Shown: piece after piece, positions 59,422 to 64,000 of the stretch
How the letters are laid out: each line of letters starts with the position of its first letter
How positions within the stretch are numbered: position 1 is the stretch's first letter
DNA from: Nordella sp. HKS 07
Lineage (GTDB): Bacteria > Pseudomonadota > Alphaproteobacteria > Rhizobiales > Aestuariivirgaceae
Assembly (NCBI RefSeq): GCF_011046735.1
Contig: NZ_CP049258.1
Span: forward strand, 4,048,001 to 4,112,000
DNA: 64,000 nucleotides
Reading direction: 5' to 3'
Notes under the pieces: generated by a model
Seen by the model: the letters and a program-made list of their open reading frames with translations, nothing else
Told to the model about the DNA's origin: nothing
Database searches by the model: none
Program-made: the position numbers and the translations under genes

Positions 59422-61596
59422 ATGCCCACGCTCACACGGCAATCGCGTTATATCCTCCTCGTCGTTCTCGGGGCCTGGTTCGGCCTTGTGGCGTTGCCCT
59501 GGTATGGCGTCGCGCACGGCTTCTGGTCCTTTTCCTGGCTCGCCGATCCGATTGATCCCGCCAACGGCTCAGGCCTCGTCCAGGCGCTGCTGCATGGGCG
59601 CTTCTGGCTCTGGCCCTTGCCCCTCCTGCTTATCGTCGCTTTGATCGAGACGCTCCGCCGTGACGGGCCGCGCGCGGGCGTGATCACCTGGTTGGGGGGC
59701 CTCGGTCTCGGCTATCTTCTGCTGCAGGGTCTCGCCATCGGGCTCAAGGGCTGGACATTCGCTTCACTCGAAAGCCTCCTCGGGCCGGTCGCGCCGCAGA
59801 TCGGTTTCGGCGGCGGCGCCTTCGTCGTCGGCACGGCTTTTTTGCTGCTGCTCTCCGCCGGCCTCGCGCTCAAAGGCTTCATGCGCGGCGATGTCTTCCT
59901 CGTCTCGTCCATCGCCGCCGTCGTCGCCTCGATCGGCCTCTTCGTCTTCTTTCCCGTGGCGCTCATTCTCATCGAAGCCGCGCAAAGGCCCGAAGGCGGC
60001 TATGCTTTGGGGGCCTTGGTGGCGCGGTTCTACTCCGCCGATCTCTGGGCCGTCACCTGGAACAGCCTGATCCTCGCCATCGTGGTTGGTCTCCTCACCA
60101 CCTTGCTGGGCCTGGGCTTCGCGCTCCTCCACAAGCGCACCGATTTCCGCGCCAAGGGGCTGCTCCGGCTGCTGGCCATCTTGCCCATCATCACGCCGCC
60201 CTTCGTCATCGGCCTCGGCATCATTCTGCTCTTCGGGCGCAACGGCATCGCCACCTGGATAATGGCCGAGTTTCTCGGCATTCCGCCGAGCCGCTGGATC
60301 TATGGCTTCTTCGGCCTCGTGCTGGTGCAGACGCTCGCCTTCACGCCGATCGCCTATCTGGTGCTGATCGGCGTCGTCGACGGCATCAGCCCGTCGATGG
60401 AAGAGGCGGCGCGCACCTTGCGCGCCGACCGCTGGCGCACCTTCAGGACCGTGACCTGGCCGCTGATGCGGCCGGGTCTCGCCAATGCCTTTCTCATCGG
60501 CTTCGTCGAAAGCCTCGCCGATTTCGGCAACCCTCTCGTGTTGGGCGGCAACTATGACGTGCTGGCGACTGACATCTTCTTCGCCATTGTAGGCAGCCAG
60601 AACGATCCGGGGCGTGCTTCGGCGCTGTCGATCGCGTTGCTGTTCCTGACGCTCTCCGCCTTCGTCCTGCAGCGGCAATGGATCGGCAGGAAAGTCTATA
60701 CGACCATTGCGGGCAAGGGGGATGCCGGCCTGCCGGCTCCCTTGCCGGATGGCGTGCGGCGGCTCGTCTACTGGACGACGATGCCCTGGTTCGCCTTCAC
60801 CATCCTGCTCTACGGCATCATCCTGATCGGCGGCTTCCTGAAGTCGCTCGGCATCGACAACACGCCGACGCTTCAGCATTACATCACCGCTTTCGGCATC
60901 GACTGGACCGAGCATGGTCTGTTGTGGAGCGGCCGCGCCTGGCCGTCCTTCTTCACCACGATCGAACTCGCCGCCATCGCGGCCCCTCTGACCGCGATTA
61001 TCGGGCTCCTCACCGCCTATCTCCTGAACCGCCAGCGCTTCATCGGCCAGTCGGCTTTCGAGTTCATCACCATGCTGAGCTTCGCCATTCCGGGCACGGT
61101 GATCGGCGTCAGCTACATCCTGGCCTTCAACGTGCCGCCGATCGAATTGACCGGCACCGGCCTCATCCTCGTCATCTGCTTCGTGTTCCGCAACATGCCG
61201 GTCTCGATCCGGGCCGGTCTCGCCACCTTGGCGCAGATCGACAAGAGCCTCGATGAATGCTCTTTGGTGCTGCGGCACGGCAGCTTCGCCACGATCAGGC
61301 GCGTGATCCTGCCGCTGCTCAGGCCCGCCATCATGGCCTCGCTCGTCTATGCCTTCGTGCGCGCCATCACCTCGGTGAGCGCCGTCATCTTCCTGGTCAG
61401 CGCGCAGTATAATCTCGCGACCGCCTATATTGTCGGGCGCGTCGAGGTCTCGGATTTCGGCGTCGCCATCGCCTACAGCTCGGTCCTGATCCTGTTCATG
61501 CTGGCGACGATCGGGCTGATCCAGCTGGGCGTGGGCCGCCGGGCCGCGCGCCGCGGGGCGCCGGCGGCTTTAGGGATGGGTGGGGGCACGACATGA
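59422..61596 (+). CDS. Fused two-domain ABC transporter permease (AfuB/FbpB-like)
   Basis: 724 residues from the ATG at 59422; the upstream TTG at 59377 gives an unlikely leader. Two copies of the permease domain are fused, each with its EAA loop: MEEAARTLRADRWRTFRTVTWPLMRPGLANAF near residue 330 and LDECSLVLRHGSFATIRRVILPLLRPAIMASL near 620. About 14 TM helices. It forms the channel for the upstream binding protein and ends overlapping the ATPase start (ATGA). Confidence 0.92.
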   Translation: MPTLTRQSRYILLVVLGAWFGLVALPWYGVAHGFWSFSWLADPIDPANGSGLVQALLHGRFWLWPLPLLLIVALIETLRRDGPRAGVITWLGGLGLGYLLLQGLAIGLKGWTFASLESLLGPVAPQIGFGGGAFVVGTAFLLLLSAGLALKGFMRGDVFLVSSIAAVVASIGLFVFFPVALILIEAAQRPEGGYALGALVARFYSADLWAVTWNSLILAIVVGLLTTLLGLGFALLHKRTDFRAKGLLRLLAILPIITPPFVIGLGIILLFGRNGIATWIMAEFLGIPPSRWIYGFFGLVLVQTLAFTPIAYLVLIGVVDGISPSMEEAARTLRADRWRTFRTVTWPLMRPGLANAFLIGFVESLADFGNPLVLGGNYDVLATDIFFAIVGSQNDPGRASALSIALLFLTLSAFVLQRQWIGRKVYTTIAGKGDAGLPAPLPDGVRRLVYWTTMPWFAFTILLYGIILIGGFLKSLGIDNTPTLQHYITAFGIDWTEHGLLWSGRAWPSFFTTIELAAIAAPLTAIIGLLTAYLLNRQRFIGQSAFEFITMLSFAIPGTVIGVSYILAFNVPPIELTGTGLILVICFVFRNMPVSIRAGLATLAQIDKSLDECSLVLRHGSFATIRRVILPLLRPAIMASLVYAFVRAITSVSAVIFLVSAQYNLATAYIVGRVEVSDFGVAIAYSSVLILFMLATIGLIQLGVGRRAARRGAPAALGMGGGTT

Positions 61597-62669
61597 GTAT
61601 CGAGAGCCGCTCGGCGGCGGTCAAACTCGAGGGCGTCACCAAGAAGTTCGGCGCCGTGGCGGCGGTCGACACTATCGACCTCCTGATCGAACCCGGCACG
61701 TTGGTGACCCTGCTGGGCCCCTCGGGCTGCGGCAAGACGACGACCTTGCGCATGATCGCGGGTCTCGAGGCGCCAAGCGCGGGTCGCGTCGTGATCGGCG
61801 GGCGGGACGTTACCTTGCTGCCGCCGAATGAGCGCGATGTCAGCATGGTGTTCCAGTCCTATGCGCTCTTTCCGCATATGACGGTCATGGAGAATGTCTC
61901 CTATGGCTTGCGGGTATCCGGCCTCTCGCGCACGGAGCAAGCCGCGAAGGCCAAGGATGGCCTCGCTCTCGTTGGGCTCACCGGCTATGACGCGCGCCTG
62001 CCGTCGGAACTGTCGGGCGGCCAGCAGCAGCGCGTCGCCGTGGCACGCGCTCTGGTGCTCGAGCCTCAGGTCCTCCTGTTCGACGAGCCCTTGTCCAATC
62101 TCGATGCGAAGCTCCGCCGCAAGATGCGCGAGGACATCCGCGAGATCCAGCTCAAGCTGGGACTCACCGCCGTCTATGTGACCCATGACCAGGAGGAAGC
62201 CCTCGCCGTCTCCGACAAGATCGTGGTGATGAACAAGGGCCGCATCGCCCAGACGGGAACGCCCGCCGATCTCTATGAACGCCCCGCCGACGCCTTCGTC
62301 GCCGATTTCATCGGCAGCGCCAATCTGGTGCCGGCCGAGATCCTGGCGCGCGACAAGCGTCGGAAAAGCGTGACGGTGGCGCTCGGCGAGGCGAAACTCG
62401 TCCTGCGCGACTCAGGCATTGTCGGCGACAAGGTGTTTCTGGTCATCCGGCCGAGCGGCGTGGCCCTCGAGAGCAAGCCCGGCAAGACCGGAAGCCTGCC
62501 GGCAAAAGTCGAACGCGCCACCTATCTGGGCTCGCACTGGGAATATACGGTCGACGCCGCCGGCCAGTCGATCTTCGTGATGCAGCCGGTCGGCAAGCGC
62601 TTTGCCGCCGGCGATCATGTTTTTATGAAGCTTGATCCCGGACAATTGGCTTTGGTCGAGCGTTCGTAG
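61593..62669 (+). CDS. ABC transporter ATP-binding protein (AfuC/FbpC-like) with TOBE domain
   Basis: 358 residues. Walker A LLGPSGCGKTTTLRMIAGLE near residue 40, Q-loop MVFQSYALFPHMTV, signature LSGGQQQRVAVARAL, Walker B VLLFDEPLSNLD and H-loop VYVTHDQEEAL are intact. The C-terminal TOBE domain begins near FIGSANLVPAEI and includes VFLVIRPSGVAL. It energises the importer encoded by the two preceding genes. Confidence 0.94.
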   Translation: MSIESRSAAVKLEGVTKKFGAVAAVDTIDLLIEPGTLVTLLGPSGCGKTTTLRMIAGLEAPSAGRVVIGGRDVTLLPPNERDVSMVFQSYALFPHMTVMENVSYGLRVSGLSRTEQAAKAKDGLALVGLTGYDARLPSELSGGQQQRVAVARALVLEPQVLLFDEPLSNLDAKLRRKMREDIREIQLKLGLTAVYVTHDQEEALAVSDKIVVMNKGRIAQTGTPADLYERPADAFVADFIGSANLVPAEILARDKRRKSVTVALGEAKLVLRDSGIVGDKVFLVIRPSGVALESKPGKTGSLPAKVERATYLGSHWEYTVDAAGQSIFVMQPVGKRFAAGDHVFMKLDPGQLALVERS

Positions 62670-62706
62670 TCTGGCGGTCCAGGCCATGCGTTGGTAATCT
62701 GCGGCC

Positions 62707-63339
62707 GTGATAATCCGTCTCTTCGAGCCGCGTGACATTGACGCCCTCTACGCCATTTCGCTCGCGACCGGGCATCTGGGAAGGGATGCCGCGCATCTTT
62801 ATGAAGATCCCCGGATGATGGGGCATATTTATGCCGCGCCCTACGCGTTGCTCCAGCCTTGCCTCGCGCTCGTCGTGGAAGATGAAGGCGAGGTAGGTGG
62901 ATTTGCCGTCGGCGTGCTCGATACTACGGCTTGGGAGAACCGGCTGGAGCGGGAATGGTGGCCGAAATTGCGTAAGCTGTATCCCGATCCCATCGACATA
63001 GAGCCTCAGCTGCGTAGTTTTGACCAGAAGCGCGCTTTCATGATCCATCATCCGACGCTCGCCCCGGCGTCGATCAAAGGAGCCTATCCGGCGCATCTGC
63101 ATCTGAACCTGGCGCCTGGCCTGCAAGGACGCGGCATTGGCTCGCTATTGTTCGCTGCCTGGTTTGATCTCGCCCGCAATAGAGGCGCGGAAGCGCTGCA
63201 TATCGCCGTGAATCGCGAGAATTCCGAAGCTGTTCGCTTCTGGCGCAAGCACGTTTTTCTGCCCGTTACGCCGGTCGATGCACGGGAAGGGCGAACCCAA
63301 TGGATGATGCGCGGGCTAGGTTCCCGCAATCCAGGATAG
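62707..63339 (+). CDS. GNAT-family N-acetyltransferase
   Basis: 210 residues with a GTG start at 62707. IIRLFEPRDIDALYAISLATGHLG begins the fold. The acetyl-CoA pyrophosphate loop is LNLAPGLQGRGIGSLLFAAWFDLARNRG near residue 133, followed by LHIAVNRENSEAVRFWRKHVF. The middle PKLRKLYPDP, HHPTLAPASIKGAYPAHLHLNL is shared with a subgroup often seen in Rhizobiales. Substrate unknown. It starts 37 bp after the transporter ATPase and may be co-transcribed; an aminophosphonate acetylation role is possible but unproven. Confidence 0.85.
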   Translation: MIIRLFEPRDIDALYAISLATGHLGRDAAHLYEDPRMMGHIYAAPYALLQPCLALVVEDEGEVGGFAVGVLDTTAWENRLEREWWPKLRKLYPDPIDIEPQLRSFDQKRAFMIHHPTLAPASIKGAYPAHLHLNLAPGLQGRGIGSLLFAAWFDLARNRGAEALHIAVNRENSEAVRFWRKHVFLPVTPVDAREGRTQWMMRGLGSRNPG

Positions 63340-63454
63340 CGGGTGATTTTCGTGGTGTGGTTGTATTAAAACGCCTGACCTGATTATCCGTTGACCCGGC
63401 GTTTATACCGCGGATATCCCTGGAGATCATTCGGGGCATCGCTGGGCGAATACA

Positions 63455-64000
63455 ATGAAATCGAAGAGCCTTTTCCGCCGTCATCTGGCTTTGACGACCA
63501 TCCTCACCGCTGCGCCTTTCTTCGGTTATGGCCGCCAGGCCCATGCCGCCTGCGATCCGGTCGCGCCCGGTTCTTCGACGATCCTGTGCAGCGGCGCCAA
63601 CCTGGCGACCGTCGGCGTCATCAATGTCGACAACGCCAATGTCTCGACGGCGCCGGGCTTCAGCGTCGATGCGGCTGGAAATGGCGTATTCGTGAGCGGC
63701 AACGGCCATATCCGGTTCACTGACGACAATGCCTCGATCATCAAGGGCGGGGCTAGCGCCTCCGGCATATATGCTCGTTCGAATGGTGCTGCGGGGGCAG
63801 ATCCGGCGGCGATCACGATCTCGACCAACGGTGATGTCACCGGAGGGCGGAACGGCATCAAGGCCATGAATTATGGCGGCGGCGATATCACAATCACCGC
63901 CGATGGCAAGGTCGCGGCGACCGATGGCGACGGCATCTATGCCTATAACGCTGGCACCAACGGGCGGGTGATCGTCACCACCGGCGTGGGGAGCGACGTC
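63455..64000 (+). CDS. Autotransporter/adhesin-like exported protein, N-terminal part (runs off window)
   Basis: The frame from ATG 63455 is open for all 182 codons to the window end. An extended signal region (KSLFRRHLALTTILTAAPFFGYGRQAHA) is followed by ACDPVAPGSSTILCSGANL. Then come repeated short beta-strand units rich in G, N, D and T (GVFVSGNGHIRFTDDNASI, ITISTNGDVTGGRNGIKAMN, ITITADGKVAATDGDGIYAYN). This is the passenger beta-helix pattern of type V secreted proteins, where the C-terminal barrel would lie outside the window. Family assignment rests on pattern only. Confidence 0.75.
   Translation, partial: MKSKSLFRRHLALTTILTAAPFFGYGRQAHAACDPVAPGSSTILCSGANLATVGVINVDNANVSTAPGFSVDAAGNGVFVSGNGHIRFTDDNASIIKGGASASGIYARSNGAAGADPAAITISTNGDVTGGRNGIKAMNYGGGDITITADGKVAATDGDGIYAYNAGTNGRVIVTTGVGSDV

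Noticed and set aside
59287-59517. Possible small minus-strand gene at the start of the permease gene
   Set aside because: Overlaps two well-supported genes in antisense and lacks any family feature.
59764-61278. A 504-codon minus-strand frame opposite the fused permease
   Set aside because: Very polar, D/E/R/Q-rich translation typical of the reverse complement of a membrane protein gene.
1-64000. CRISPR arrays, tRNA or rRNA genes, prophage or integrative element ends
   Set aside because: I saw no regularly spaced direct repeats, no tRNA cloverleaf or rRNA sequence, and no integrase. The palindromes present are dispersed, not arrayed.

Overview
The window is GC-rich (about 60-65% by eye) and densely coded. 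It looks like a chromosome segment of an alphaproteobacterium, most likely order Hyphomicrobiales (Rhizobiales). Supports are the order ccmI-ccmE-ccmF-ccmH / HtrA protease / two-component pair / glnE, a GbdR-like regulator beside soxBDAG, an xdh-puuD-uraD-puuE purine cluster, and intergenic palindromic repeats of a kind I associate with that order. This placement is inference from gene content; no rRNA, tRNA or CRISPR array was seen.

Layout. 1-2495: end of a peptide ABC transporter ATPase, a DUF1028 protein and an ArgE-like M20 hydrolase. 2530-13739: one-carbon / methylated-glycine region with a GATase1-AraC regulator, a methylenetetrahydrofolate reductase-like protein, an unusual three-gene unit (OFA-type MFS transporter, Cache-HAMP stub, orphan binding protein) and soxBDAG. 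13904-17913: cytochrome c maturation operon. 18163-21989: HtrA protease, response regulator and histidine kinase. 22300-28265: a frameshifted methyltransferase gene, glnE, then an EF-hand / ECF sigma / anti-sigma-like / CpxP-like envelope-stress cluster. 28523-38355: small regulators, DUF1062, a nucleotidyltransferase-like protein, a PAS histidine kinase, aminopeptidase N, a GreA/B-like factor and a compositionally odd methyltransferase. 38384-39634: D-amino acid dehydrogenase. 39842-55805: purine catabolism. 56160-64000: polysaccharide export lipoprotein, inositol-phosphatase-family enzyme, an iron/aminoethylphosphonate-type ABC transporter behind a Pho-box-like sequence, a GNAT enzyme and the start of an adhesin-like protein.

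How genes work together. The purine block encodes guanine deaminase (GuaD), xanthine dehydrogenase (XdhAB with XdhC), membrane urate oxidase (PuuD), 5-hydroxyisourate hydrolase (UraH), OHCU decarboxylase (UraD), allantoinase (PuuE) and ureidoglycolate lyase (AllA), plus a complete BMP-type nucleoside/purine ABC importer and a LysR regulator. The allantoate-to-ureidoglycolate step is missing here, and a RAYT transposase gene lies between puuE and allA. Sarcosine oxidase transfers one-carbon units to folate, which fits the nearby MTHFR-like gene and GbdR-like regulator.

Most notable observations: a 117-bp palindromic repeat lying in frame inside pepN and adding 39 residues, whose intergenic relative at 58119 keeps an aligned 39-codon open frame; the orphan binding protein / Cache-HAMP / MFS operon, whose first gene has no ATG or GTG start; a 2-nt frameshift at a (GC)5 tract; a near-consensus Pho box; and a strong leader hairpin before xdhA.
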